Assembly: GCF_964656455.1 (NCBI RefSeq)
Contig: NC_135720.1
Coordinates: forward strand, 105,412,696-105,476,695
Direction: 5' to 3'
From: Halichoerus grypus
Taxonomy: Eukaryota; Chordata; Mammalia; Carnivora; Phocidae
DNA length: 64,000 nt
Made by a program: the position numbers and the translations under genes. The notes below the pieces were generated by a model that was not told the DNA's origin, ran no database searches, and was given only the letters and a program-made list of their open reading frames with translations. This document shows positions 1-11,345 of the stretch, in pieces (position 1 is the stretch's first letter; each line of letters starts with the position of its first letter).

Positions 1-589
1 AAGGATCCTTCCAAACTCTGGAGTGGGAGAACGGATCATCTGATTTATCATTGCACAAGATGGTGGAAAGACAATGCTCCAAAAGGGAACCAGAGACCAG
101 AAGACCACAAAATGAGGGTGAACATCTTCCCTGGGTTCTTGGGATTGTGCCCTAGGTGTTTTCTGTTCTCTACACTGCTCCCTGGGCCTTCTCATTCCCT
201 CGCATATTGGCTGCAGTTGCCACTGATATGCCAACCATTCCCAATATAGACCTGTCTCTTGTGTAATGATGAGCCTCCCTCATGGATAGCTCACAGGAGC
301 TTCAACTCAATGGGTCTAACCCGGAACTCGTCCTGATCACCAAATCTGCTCCTTCTTCGAAATCCCTTAGATCAGCAAATGCAATCACCAGTCAGCTGAC
401 CACACCAGGAACAGGGAGTCACTGAGTCATTCTCAATGCCTGCTTAACAGGCTTCTAACATGGCAACCCTCTTTCTGACACTCTCGTCTTTATCACCCCC
501 ATATTTCACCCAGCTAATTCCTTGTGGCATAGACTTTTATCCATCAACTCCTCTTCTTCTTTACTAATAGAACTGATGATCTGTAGCTA
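1..589. other. Intergenic, old L2-like text, no gene
   Basis: There is no coding exon. The C/T-rich wording (for example CTGCTCCTTCTTCGAAATCC, AATCACCAGTCAGCTGACC) resembles the 5' part of an L2 element on the plus strand, heavily diverged. Confidence 0.35.
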
Positions 590-1018
590 GATCCATGGCT
601 GCCCATAAAGACAAATTCCCCAGCCTCCTTTCTAGCTAAGTATATAACCAAGCTCTGGACAGTGGTATAGAAGTAGAAGTGATGTGTGCTACTGACAAAG
701 ATATGGCCTTAAAAGAAGGAGCATGCCTTCTCCCTCTTCTTTTCTCCTCCCCACTGACTGGACTGTGGGCATAATGACTGGAGTTGGAGCAGCCATTTTG
801 GACCATGAGATGAAAGCTGTGTATTTGAGAATGGCAGAGTGACATCATTAGATAGAAGAAACCTGAGTTCCTGATGGTTATGGAGATGCCCTATCAGACC
901 TGGAGTACCTACCTCTGGCTTCATTTATGTGAGAGATAAATAAACTTTTATCTTGTTTACCCCACCATTATTTGTGGAATTCTTCTGTCACTCACAGCTG
1001 AACCTGACCCTAACACAC
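590..1018 (+). repeat. Ancient LTR-like interspersed repeat, copy A
   Basis: Characteristic wording includes GCCATTTTGGACCATGAGAT, then GAGAGATAAATAAAC with a polyadenylation-like motif, ending CTGAACCTGACCCTAACACA. It shares this layout with 23570-23960, so the two are copies of one dispersed family. The family is probably a mammalian-wide LTR; its name is not determined. Confidence 0.45.
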
Positions 1019-1029
1019 TGTTCTCATTC

Positions 1030-1325
1030 TACAAGTCTCAGCTTAAATGTCATTTCCTCAGGGAAGTTTTCTCCAGTCACAAAGACTCAGATAGGATGAA
1101 CTGTTATAAATTCTCATAGCATAGCATCCTGTAGTTCTCTCTAATACTTTTCAAATTTGTATCGAAGTCAACTGTTTGTATAGTAATCAGTATATTGTCT
1201 TTCTCTCTACTTGAACACAATTTCCAAGGGGGCAGGAACTGAATCTTTTTATCACTAAATCCTTGGTTCCTAATACAGTGCCTGGAATAAGGCAGTCACT
1301 GATGAAATGAATGGATGAATGACCT
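1030..1325 (+). repeat. L2 3' fragment
   Basis: Contains typical L2 text: CTCAGCTTAAATGTCATTTC, then AGTGCCTGGAATAAGGCAG and the terminal tandem GAATGAATGGATGAATGA. Confidence 0.7.
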
Positions 1326-2425
1326 TAATATTATAAACGAGATTATTACCCATTTCACAAGTCTCTGGAGTTGCTTGCCATAACAGATTAACCCAACAAG
1401 ATCCAACTCCTCAAGCTCACCAGCTTCTCTAATGAAGTCTACTCCCCTACATAGAAATTTGCCCTCCCCTGCCTCCATCCCAGCCTCTGTGACTCTACTT
1501 CTCTTTCCCTTAAAGAGGTGATCATCTGGGATCATCTATTCAAGTTAGCCCTAACAGGTTTCAGAATTCCAGCTCAGCAAACAGGTTATTGTCTTGCAAG
1601 AAGTCTCCTCCAGCGAGGAGGAAGATGGCACCCACCATCCTCCTCCCACTCAGGCACCGGCCCAAGTAGCTGTCTAAAGAAAGGGGTTCCAGGGCCTGGT
1701 ACATCTGTTGTGGGGCCTGCTGTCTCCAGCTCCCACTCTTGCTGCTTGCTCTGGTGCCCCCAGATCTTCTCTGATCTCCAGACCTGCGAAAAGTCCTTCT
1801 CTCCACCTCTGATCTCCACCTCTGGTGATCCTCCAAAGGCATGAAGGTGTGTCTAAGTGATAAAGTATGGAGAGTAAGGAATGAAGAACCGGTTTGAGCT
1901 CCTTAGGGCAGAACTCAAGCTGTATCCATCCCTGTCTTCTCACACCCGGCAAGTTACCTGGCCCATAGTGGACACTTAGCAAACATCTACTGGATAAATA
2001 GATAAAGGCTTTCCAGGGTGGGGTTTGGAAGGGAAGAAAGGGCTTAGTGCATGAGGAGGATAATTTGAGGTGCTGCTCAGGAGGTGCTCTGAGGACTGGA
2101 GGAGAGGGGATGGAAGGGTAGTGAGAACTAACCCTATCGCTCCCACTGCCTTTGTGGGGGTGAGCACAGGCAGGGAAAGCCAAAGGGAGTCCAGGGCTGG
2201 TAGGAACTGGATGCCAGGAGACCCTCTTCCTGCCCCCACCCCACACCCAGATGGGGTCTGAGTAAGTGAGCAAATTTGACTATTGTCTCTGATCTGAGAC
2301 ACTGCTGCACCTCTTGACAGAGAAGAATTAAAGAGGCGGCTGCCACACGGACACACAAGAGTTGTCCAGACACACGGGTCTTTCAGGCCATTGTCTTCTC
2401 CCCACCCTGGAGTAGAGAAGAGCAT

Positions 2426-2665
2426 AAGCTCTGGAGTTCAGACAGACTAGGCACAAATCCCAGGCTCACTTCTCAACACTATAACTCAGAAAACATTGGA
2501 AACTATCTGTGCCTCAGTTTCCTCTACTCTAAAATACAGATAACAGTAATTATACTAATCTCACAGAGATGTTGGGGTGACTAAATGAGTCGAAATGCAC
2601 TTGGAAAGGGACTGATATGTAGTAAGTGCCCAATAAACACCTGCTGTCACTATTGTGTGGACCTC
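2426..2665 (+). repeat. MIR SINE
   Basis: Shows the MIR core and tail: CTGTGCCTCAGTTTCCTC, ATACAGATAACAGTAAT and AGTAAGTGCCCAATAAACA. Confidence 0.8.
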
Positions 2666-3128
2666 AAAAGGTCCTCCTGATCTGCCAAGGTCCTTCCTAA
2701 CCCAGCAAAAAGCCTTCCCCTGAGGAGTGATTTGCAGTGGCAAGTGGGCAGTGGCTCAGCCACACCCACTTCCCAGGGTTAGGGGCAAGCCGTGGCCCCT
2801 CCCCAGTGTCCACTGACCCCACCCTCCAATCCCGTCTCTGGGACTCAGTGGCCCCTCAGCCCCTCCAGTCGCCAGCCTGTCTGCCGGGCTCTCACGCCTG
2901 ATGCAGAGATAAATGCATCCCACGATAGTATTGTTTCTCACTTCCAGAAGCTCTCAAGCGCAATCCTAGAGGGTGGGATTAGCCAGGCATTTGGACAGTT
3001 CAGGGGTTTGGAAGGATGGAGAGAGGCTGTTCCCAGAGCCGGTCAGTCCCATCCTTAAAGGTGGTGGAAGTGGCTGGGCATGCAGGGAAGGGGCAAGGGG
3101 AGCAGCTGTGGCCTGAGCTTCTGGAATA

Positions 3129-3282
3129 TTCTGCCACCCCCCCACCCCCCACACACACACACTTGGCCTATTCTGCCACACCCCCACCACACACACACAC
3201 ATGCACACACACACACACTTGCCCTATTCTGCCACACCCCCACCACACACACACACACGCACACACACACACACTTGGCCTA
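3129..3282 (+). repeat. Compound minisatellite with embedded CA microsatellite
   Basis: There are three head-to-tail units, each starting TTCTGCCAC and ending CTTGGCCTA or CTTGCCCTA: 3129-3170 (42 bp, short), 3171-3226 (56 bp) and 3227-3282 (56 bp). Each unit carries CCCCCACC followed by a CA tract; the longer two have the CA tract interrupted once by TG or CG. Confidence 0.85.
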
Positions 3283-4010
3283 AGGTGGAAGGAAGGGCTG
3301 CACAGCTGAGTAGAGAAATGGGACATCCTTCTCCCATAGTCCATTCTCTCCCTGCCCCCAGCTCAGAGCTATCTGGTTCGGGTACTCCCTCAGGTGGCTG
3401 AACTGAATAGCCAGGTGTCTCTGGAGAGAGAAACTCAGAGCCCATAGCACCAGGGGCCTGTGAGGAGGAGGCAGGCAGAGGAGAGGGGAATCTGGGGGAA
3501 GGAGCATCAAGACGTGCTTACTTCATCATTTTTGATAGGGTCAGCCTGGGGAGAGAGGCCTTCTTCCCCTCCCAGCCAGGGCAGGCCCCCTCCTCCTGAC
3601 CCTGCCCCCCGTGCTCCCAGTACAGCCACTCGCATGACCTCACTGCCATGGCCAGGCCAGGCAGGTGGCCAGGAGCCAGGGACCCGCCAAAATCCACGTC
3701 CCCAGAGACGCGCACGAGCCAGGCAGGGCCTAGATATGTCACTCAGACAACCTCCACCCGCTGAACCCACGCCTGTGAAGACAGCCTGTCCCGCTAAGTG
3801 TTTACTCCAGCCAGGCAGGCTCTCCTCCTCTCTCAACAAGCCTGGACTCAGAGCAGTCCTTCACTCCCAATCACGTCTGTCAGCCAGACACATCCTGACT
3901 CTGACTTCCCTCCCCTGCTAACTGCTGCTCAAGCTGCCCCATCACAGGACATCCCCGCCGAGTTCCCTGACCCACCTCTAGCCTCTCCATTACCTCACGC
4001 GGCAGAGGCA
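3283..4010. other. Intergenic GC-rich DNA, nothing recognised
   Basis: Reading frames are open by composition only. No splice-supported exon, RNA gene or known repeat could be identified. Confidence 0.4.
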
Positions 4011-4205
4011 GTCATGGTGGTGGTGGCAGGGTAGAGCGGAAGTAATGGAGGTGATGACCCGGAAGCAGCAGTGCTGCCTCTGACAGTGGTTCTAGAAGTT
4101 TCGGTGGTCGTGATGGGGATGGAGGTAGTGGTGATGGTGGTGATGGTACCAGTGATGATGGCGGGGGAGGTGGTGGTGATGGAGGGGCTGGCGATGGCAG
4201 CAGCA
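4011..4205 (+). repeat. Imperfect GGT/GAT trinucleotide-rich tract
   Basis: Runs such as CATGGTGGTGGTGGCAG, GTGGTGATGGTGGTGATGG and GAGGTGGTGGTGATGGAGG form a degenerate trinucleotide array. The plus strand is pyrimidine-poor and the densest part is about 4105-4200. No coding support. Confidence 0.65.
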
Positions 4206-4562
4206 GTGGGATGGTGCCGGTGGCCGTAGCAGCGGGAATGAGGCGAGTAGGGGCCGGTGTCTCGCTCCCCTCCCTAAGGCTCAGGGACGTGAACAGACCC
4301 TCATGAGTGTCCCCGAGGGCTACAGCAGCAGCGGTGAATAGAGCTTGTCCGGTTACCGAAGGCCCCAGAATAATGGGGTAATGACCCTTTGCCCTGTTCC
4401 ACAGTGAGGCCTACTATGTTCCCCTCCTGGACCTCTGGAGGCCATCCCCCGCCACGTGAAGCACGTATCTGACCCAGAAACGGCTGAGGCTCCCCTCGAG
4501 AGAAAGTGGGACGAGGCCAGGCTTGCAAGACAGAGGATGCAGTGCTGGAATCCCAGCTATTA

Positions 4563-4700
4563 GAAAACAAACCTGGGTCTGAACCTCACCAAAGAATGGG
4601 AATCATAACTCTTCTTGGCAGGATCATTGTAAGGTCTGAGATAAGCATCTTTAAAAGTGCCTGGCACAGAATAGTAGCACAATAAATAATAAATCTTTTT
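4563..4700 (+). repeat. MIR SINE fragment
   Basis: MIR-like text: CTGGGTCTGAACCTCACC, ATCATTGTAAGGTCTGAGA and GTGCCTGGCACAGAATAGTA. Confidence 0.65.
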
Positions 4701-4785
4701 CATTCTGTTTTCCAGGCCTTTCTTATCGAGCTCTGCTATACCCACCCACCCCCAACCCTTTTCCCATATGCACCCCCCCCATACT

Positions 4786-5240
4786 AGTTTTCTGGAACTG
4801 CTATAGCAAATTGCCACAAATCTGGTGGCTTGAAACAACAGAAATGTATCCGCTTGTACTTCTGGAAGCCAGAAGTCTGAAATTAAGGTGTCAGCACAGT
4901 GGTGCTCCCTCCGAAGGCTCTAGAGGGAGAATCGTTCCTTGTCTCTTCCAGCTTCCAGTGGCTCAAGGCGTTCCCTGGCTGGAGCTCCAACCTCGGCCCC
5001 TGTCTTCATGTGGCTCTTCTTCACATGGCCTTCTCCCCTGGGTTTCTGTATGTTCTTTTCCTGTTTCTTATAAGGATTCTTGCACTAGATTGAGGGCCCG
5101 CCTAACCCAGCATGATCTCATCTCAATCCTTACCTTCATTATATCTGCAAAGACCCTATTTCCAAGTAAGATCAGACCCTGAGGTTTCGGATGGATATAA
5201 CTTTGGGGGGGGACTATTCAACCCACTACACACACCCCTC
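4786..5240 (+). repeat. MLT1-type MaLR LTR
   Basis: Near full length. It reads CTAGTTTTCTGGAACTGCTA, GGCTTGAAACAACAGAAAT, GAAGTCTGAAATTAAGGTGT, TCTGCAAAGACCCTATTTCC and the 3' end TATTCAACCCACTACAC. This is the ancient mammalian MaLR LTR layout. Confidence 0.75.
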
Positions 5241-6175
5241 ACCTCTGAGTGAGCCAAACCTAATTCCCCCACCCCTGCTCCCACCTGGCACAGTCATGGC
5301 CCCTGTCCCTCTCTCCCTCCCCAAGCCTGCTCCTGGACACCCCCCCACCCCCACCCCCGTGGCAGCCCAGGTCCTCAGGTCCTGTGCCCCGGGCTCCCGG
5401 GTGCCACGTGTGCATGCCTGTATGCATGTCTACAGACTCTTTCTCACTTGGCGGTGACAAAGGGGGATTCTAGGCTTGAGTCGGAGTCCGCAGGGGCCTC
5501 ACTGCTCGGAAATGCTTCTTCCTCTCCCCCTGGCAGCTGTTTGGCTTGGCGGGGTCCCAACTGGCAGGCTGTGCGGCCAAGGAGCCCTGGGGGGCAGGGG
5601 GAGGGAATGGTGAGGGGAAGGCAGGCCCCGGGAGCTGGGCCAATCGCAGGCCTCCCTGCTGGCCAGCTCCAGCCCCCTCACTCCTGGTTCTCCTCCTCCC
5701 TGCTCTCCCGTCCTCCCCATCTGACAAAGGGGAATTCTGGAGACCCTCCACCGCCCGCCCCAGCCAAGGAGAAGACGTGCTGAAGGGGAGCAACAACTGG
5801 CAAAGCTAGAAACACACACACAGGGAAAGAGCAATCATGGACCCTGGGGCTTTGCTCAGGGGGGCTCCGGGTCCTCTTTGAGGCCACCCTAGGACAACCT
5901 GGATGCCTTCCAACCTTGGGACACCCTGTCCCCTGCTTCTTCCACGTTCCTGAAATCTGTTCTTAGTGCCCCCTTCTCGGGCACTTGCTTTCTCCTTCCG
6001 GGGCCCCTCTGAACCCCCAAACTCTTGCCAACGTTTCCAAATCAGTCCTCTTCAGATAAGCGAGAATGAAAATGATGCCCCCCCCACCCCGGCCCCTAGC
6101 AGGTCCTACAGCCTTTTTTTTTTTTTACCACTGATGGAAAAATAGTAAAGAAATACGCAGGGAGGGACGCAGTAC
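5241..6175. other. Intergenic GC-rich DNA, nothing recognised
   Basis: The stretch contains CT-rich and G-rich runs, and a T tract at 6114-6126. There is no credible exon. GC-driven open frames occur on both strands. Confidence 0.4.
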
Positions 6176-6179
6176 ACTG

Positions 6180-6350
6180 AGCCTGGGTTTTAGGATCTAA
6201 CTGGCCCGGCTTGATGTCGCAGCCCTGCCACTTAACACCTGCGTAAACCTGGACAGGTAATTTAGCCTCTCTGAGCCTTGATTTCCTCTCATAAAAACAG
6301 GGGTACTCACAGCTAACTTGCAAGTTGCAAGGCTAAAATGGCATAGCTTC
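6180..6350 (+). repeat. MIR SINE
   Basis: MIR core text: CAGCCCTGCCACTTAACAC, AGCCTCTCTGAGCCTTGATT and TAAAAACAGGGGTACTCACA. Confidence 0.65.
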
Positions 6351-6666
6351 TGAAACAAAGAAGGTGTCCTCTAAACGGTAAGAAGGGACGGCATGCCAGG
6401 CAACGCCTTACATGTTTTGCATAGATTGTGACATTTCACCCCTAATAATAACTTCAAGAAGTAGGAACCACTGCATGGCTAAGGGAGCTGGGCGGTTTAC
6501 CTCGAGAGTCGGAGCTGGTGAGCGGCTGAGCAGGGACGCTGCCCTCCAAGCCGCTGAGCTCTGTGCCTCCCCCACGGGCAGGGTAGCCAAGGTGGACGGG
6601 GTTAGTACTAACACTGTTAGGGAAAAGGTGTGTTTTGTGTACGTTTCGGATGGCAACTGCGAGAAG

Positions 6667-6710
6667 TTTTATACTTATTTGGGCCTCGTTTTACACTTAT
6701 TTGGGCTTCG
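6667..6710 (+). repeat. Tandem 22-bp duplication
   Basis: Two adjacent copies (6667-6688 and 6689-6710) of a TTTTA(T/C)ACTTATTTGGGC-type unit differ at two positions. A 13-A run begins shortly after. Confidence 0.8.
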
Positions 6711-6729
6711 TTAAAAAAAAAAAAATAAC

Positions 6730-7058
6730 CTTTTAACCCAATTATTTCCCTTGATTTGCTAGCTTCGGAGAAGAGATCCGAATGTTCGACGAGTGCTGAA
6801 GGTTCGGTGTTGGCATGGCTGGTGCTGGTCATGCTGCCGTGGTCCTGTTGGAGATGAACTGTGGCATCAGAGCGCGCCCTTGCCTTGTCTGTCTGGACCC
6901 AGAGATGTCACCGTTCCTGGTTCTTTGTCACTGCTTAATTGGTGTTGATTGGAAACTTTTCCTGAAATGGGGCAGAGCTGCTTAGTTGTCTTTTCCATGT
7001 AACTTAAGCATAGCGGTATAAATAAAATAATAGTTGGATGTTTAAAAAAAAAAAAAAA
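6730..7058 (+). pseudogene. Putative retroposed mRNA 3' end, source gene not identified
   Basis: AATAAA at 7021-7026 is followed 17 nt later by a 15-A run (7044-7058). This is the exact spacing of a cleaved and polyadenylated transcript, and the stretch is intron-free. No carnivore SINE or L1 3' end is recognisable, so a 5'-truncated processed pseudogene, mostly 3' UTR, is the best reading. The left end is uncertain; the A-rich TAACC at about 6713-6730 may represent the other side of the insertion. Confidence 0.45.
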
Positions 7059-7725
7059 CCACCAGGCCGCAGGGAGCAGCCAGCCGCAGGGGCTTTCCCA
7101 CGGGCCCCTGCAGGTGCAGCACGGAGGGCTCCCTCACGCTGCACACATGGGTGTGCGTGCCGTTTTCCAGGAGGGGATCTGCCCAGCTGCCTTGGCAACT
7201 CTGAAGTCCTGGCCGTGGAGGCCAGCCCATCCTGGCCTCCCAGCCACGGCAGGAGACCATTGGACTGGAGGCTCCCTTGGCTCACATGCCCTGGCACATC
7301 TGGAAGCTGTTAGCTCCCATCCCTTCTCCCACTCCCCCCTCCCTGCTCCAGCTGTTCTTGATGGCTAATTCCGGGAAGTACCCCTCGGTTGAGGATGCTT
7401 GCAGAGGACAGGGTGGGAGGAGGGGGGTCCTCACCACTGTTTTGGTAGGTGGGAGGGAGGTGGGCAGGCCACAGAGGGTTCATGTGAGTCACCCAGAAGA
7501 GCCAGTCTCCTCCTCCCCTGGCCCTGCCGGACAGCTGGTAGGGTTACTAGGGGTTGAGTAATGAGGAGGGAAAGACAGGGAGGAGGCAGGGGCAAGTGTG
7601 GAGGGAGACCAGGGAGCGGAGACTGCGAGAATGTTTCTGCCGGAAGAGATTGCCAAAGGGTCATCTGATAGTGTCCATCCCCCCTGCTGCCTGGGGTTCT
7701 TGACGTCCACGTGGTGTGGTGGAGA
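7059..7725. other. Intergenic GC-rich DNA, nothing recognised
   Basis: There are open frames on both strands but no splice-supported exon and no family similarity. Confidence 0.4.
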
Positions 7726-7825
7726 GAAGGCAGCCTTTGTGGTTGAGCAGAGCTGGGTCACAAGCCCAGCTACATCACTATTGGTCTATGTGATCTTGAG
7801 CAAGGTCCTTATTCTCCCCTGAGCA
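7726..7825 (+). repeat. MIR fragment
   Basis: MIR-like text: GTGGTGGAGAGAAGGCAGCC, GAGCTGGGTCACAAGCCC and GTGATCTTGAGCAAGGTCC. Confidence 0.5.
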
Positions 7826-8679
7826 GCCTCCCCTGAGCAGCCTCAGCTAGGCAAGGCACCTCCCCGCAGGCAGAAGGGTTCGGTGGTCTGGCCGGCACTT
7901 ACAAGCACTCCCTCCCTCCTCTCTAAGAGCTGCTGTTAGCTGCTCGGGACACCTTCCCCTCGCTCCGCTCCCCGCCCCACTTTCTCAAGTCTCACTCTCT
8001 AGTGCCTCCACCCCACACCTGGACCTGCTCTGGAAGACACGCCCTCCCCAGGTGGAGTCTGACCCTCCCTCCTCTCTGCTCAGCTCTGCCCTCCTCGCTT
8101 CCTAAACTTGCGGAAGATGCCCCCCTGAAGGAGACTGCCTCTACCCCCAGCACCTGCGGCCTTAGGGAAGCTATTGAACATCTCTCTGAGACTGTACCCC
8201 AGGGGTTAAATGTCATCACTGTGCAACGATGCCTCCTTATACGCTTCTGCGTGCCATCTTCACAGCAATTCTGGAAGACGGGTTTCTCAGCCACCCTCTT
8301 ATAGATGTGGAGGGAAGGACAAATATAGCATTCATCGAAGGCTTGCTGCACACCAGGCCACGTGCTGAGCCTGAAAGAAAAGCCGAGGAAATCCTATAGC
8401 CTCCCCTTAGAACATATGTGTCTTCAAAAGCCGAGGACTGGTTAATAGCTCCTACGGGTAAAACTGTAAAGCGGCAGTGCCCCCAGGCAGCCAAAAAGCC
8501 TGCCGCTCATCATCTTGGCTGGGACACTCAGAGAACGGTCACTCAGTCCCCAACCCAAGGAGCCGTTGTCAGCTGCAGTTGGATGGCCCCATACCCCCTT
8601 CCAGAGTGGTTCCCCTTCTTGTTGCCCCACAAGCCCCAACCCAGCTGATGACTGGTGTGCAGGAGCTGATCCAAGTTGG

Positions 8680-8870
8680 TTCTTCAGTATATTTTCGCTA
8701 CCATCTGAGAGCTAAATGCTTTATGGCTGCTATCTCATTCGACCCCCCACAACAACCCCCAAAATGAGTATTATTGCACCAATCTTGCCAAGGAGGAAAC
8801 CAAGCCTTAGAAAGAGGGCCACCCCATCTGCTGTGGGGTCTCAGTCTGTGGGAACAGCACCCTCCGTGCC
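8680..8870 (-). repeat. MIR SINE, inverted
   Basis: Reverse-complement MIR: TGCTATCTCATTCGACCCC, then AGTATTATTGCACCAATCTT and AAGGAGGAAACCAAGCC. Confidence 0.6.
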
Positions 8871-8949
8871 TGGCAGCAGGACTGCACAGGTGCTGAAGGA
8901 CAGACTCAGGTCCATTCATAGCAAAGGATTCTAGGCCTGAATAATCAAC

Positions 8950-9873
8950 TGCCTATGCATCAGCACCACCAGGTGCCCACCGGACTGCTCAAATCCCACA
9001 TGTCCAAAACCAAACCTCTGACCTTGCCCTCTAGTGGCCCTTCACTCATAGCTTCCCCACCACAACAAATAGCAACTCCATCCTTCCAACCCCCTGGGCC
9101 AGAAATCTTGGAGCCACCACTGATACACGTCCCCAAGATCTCACCTTCAATCATCCGAAAGCCTTGTCGGCTCTACCTTCAAAATATATTCAGACCCATC
9201 ATTCCCAAACTCTGCTCACACCAACCTGCCATCCCCCCTCCCTGGATCACTTCAATGGCCTCTCACAGGTCGCCCTTCTTCTGCCGTTGGGCCCTACGGT
9301 CTACACAGTAACCAGAGTTAGAGTTGACCTTTTAAAGCCAACCTCATCCCTCCGCTCAACACCTTCCAGTGTTATTTCCCACTCAGAGCAAAAGCCAGGG
9401 CCTCACAATGGGTTCCAGGACCCACCCCATCTGACCTCTGCCCTCTCCCCCCAACTCTTCCTTCCACTCCAGCCCCACTGGCCTCAAACACTCTGGATAC
9501 ACTCCTGCCTCAGGGCCTTTGCTTCAACTGTTTTCCTTCCCCCAAATTTCCCCATGGCTCCCTCCTTTAATCATAAATCTCACCTCAATTAGGCCAACTC
9601 TGACCAAGCTATTTTTTTCTGTAACCACTCCTCCCTCAATACTCTCAATCTTCTCCTCTTATCCTATTCAACTTGATGTCCAAAGACTTTATTGGTTTCT
9701 AATACACCCTATGATTTACTTATTTTTATATTTTCTTCTTTATTGTCTCTCTTGCCCACTAGAATTTCAGCTCCATGCCGGCAGGCAAATCTGTTTTGTT
9801 CACTGCTGCATCCCAAGTACCTAGAACTATGATTGGCACATAGTAGGTGCTTAATAAATATTTCTTGAATGAA
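8950..9873 (+). repeat. Long L2 element
   Basis: About 920 bp in L2 order: AAAACCAAACCTCTGACC, CTGGATCACTTCAATGGCC, CACTGGCCTCAAACACTCTG, GCCTCAGGGCCTTTGCTTC, then the tail GGCACATAGTAGGTGCTTAA and ATTTCTTGAATGAATGA. The translated frames over it are non-coding. Confidence 0.85.
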
Positions 9874-10290
9874 TGAGACAACTGAGCTGATATATATATC
9901 CTCAAGATACCTTTGGCACAGCACATCTTAGGAGATTCTTTTGGTCAATGATTTTGGAGGGCTGCCATGTGTCAGGTCCCGTGCTAAGTAAGTCTAGGAA
10001 AGTGATCAGGGACAGATGTAATCCCTGCTCTGGAGACTCTTTACCCAGAAGAGGATACAAGTATACCTCCGCTATCTCTAGCAACGGGCTGTTGCAGGGG
10101 GGAGGGCGGTCATTCAACTTAATGCAAATAGTAATCATTGAGCACGCAACATACGGTTGTGTGGCTTAGACAAGTTTTACTTTGCCCTTAAAATACATTT
10201 CACAATTGAAAACACCTTTGCATCCATATCTCCTGAGATCCTCACTATCATTACCACCATATCACCCCCACATTCTTCCTTCCATCTTGC

Positions 10291-10317
10291 TTGCCTGCCT
10301 GCCTGCCTGCCTGCCTT
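10291..10317 (+). repeat. (GCCT)n microsatellite
   Basis: TTGCCTGCCTGCCTGCCTGC continues for about six units within a CT-rich context. Confidence 0.85.
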
Positions 10318-10782
10318 CTCTCTTTCCTTTCTTCCAGAACACTTCCTTAGTACCTGCTCCTTCCATAACACAGCAAGGTAGGGTGGTAGGCTGCCCATGT
10401 GGTTCCAGAATCCCAGGAGATTTAGAACCGCACCCACAACAATTTCAACAACAAGACCAAGCTGTTAGATAAGGAACAGGACAAGCTATAGCGCCCCAGA
10501 GCAGGTAGGCTTGATCAAAGATACAGCGAGTTCTCATGGAGAAAGTAGATCTGAGCCAGATCTTTTAAAAAAGGATTTTCAGATATTCCAACACTGAAGG
10601 GAGGAAGAAAAGGATGCCCAGTGCACAGCTTGAACAAAGTCTTGGAGAAAAGAATGAGCCTGGCATAAAGGGCATGAATCTGGTTGCACCAGCAAGGTCA
10701 TTTGAGGAGTGGTGGGATTCAAGGAGCACCTCGCCCAAATGATGAATGGGAAGGTCAGCAGGTCAACTGTGCAGCTGGATTT

Positions 10783-10992
10783 TGTAGCACAGATGGTATG
10801 TAGCTGGACAAAGCACCAACTCTGCATTCATGCAGACCTGGGTTCAAATCCTGACCACGCCCCTTGGAAAAGTCACTTTTCTGTCTTGGATTTCTTACCT
10901 CTAAAATAAGATAATTCCCAGGTCATGCAGAATTTGAAGATTAAATGAGATGATATATATGAAAACCTCTGGCTTAGCACTTTGTAGATGCT
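10783..10992 (+). repeat. MIR SINE
   Basis: Good MIR match: GCAGACCTGGGTTCAAATCC, TTCTTACCTCTAAAATAAG, GATTAAATGAGATGATATAT. Confidence 0.8.
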
Positions 10993-11199
10993 TTTTAAAA
11001 ATGTTTATTGAATCTGAGAAAATTAAGGCAGTGGGTGTGAACCACTCATTCAAGAAGTTTAGTCATGAAAAGAGGGAAACATATTGCACAATGGTCACAG
11101 AGTTCAGAGCAGGGTTAAGAGAGCCTTTTTTTTTTTTTAAGCTGAGGAAGACCTGTGGGTGTTTGAAAGCTGAGAGGGTGGGTGCTGCCAAAAGACAGG

Positions 11200-11345
11200 C
11201 TGGCTGGTGATGAAAATGCTCTAAAACTGATTGTGGAGATGGTTGCACAACTCTGCGACTAGACTAAAACCACTGGATTGTCACTTTCAGTGGGTGAACT
11301 GTATGGCATGGGAATTACATCTCAATAGACCTTTAAAAAAAAAGA
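11200..11345 (+). repeat. Old L1 3' end
   Basis: Ends like an ancient L1 3' UTR: GGGTGAACTGTATGGCATGG then AATTACATCTCAATAGACCT and a short A run with AAGAAGAAGG. Confidence 0.65.

Noticed and set aside
3016..3309. His/Thr-repeat open frames over the CA array, both strands
   Set aside because: They are translations of a microsatellite, not proteins.
10291..10317. Short regular spacing that might suggest a CRISPR-like array
   Set aside because: A plain (GCCT)n microsatellite in a mammalian genome; no spacers or repeats of array size exist anywhere in the window.
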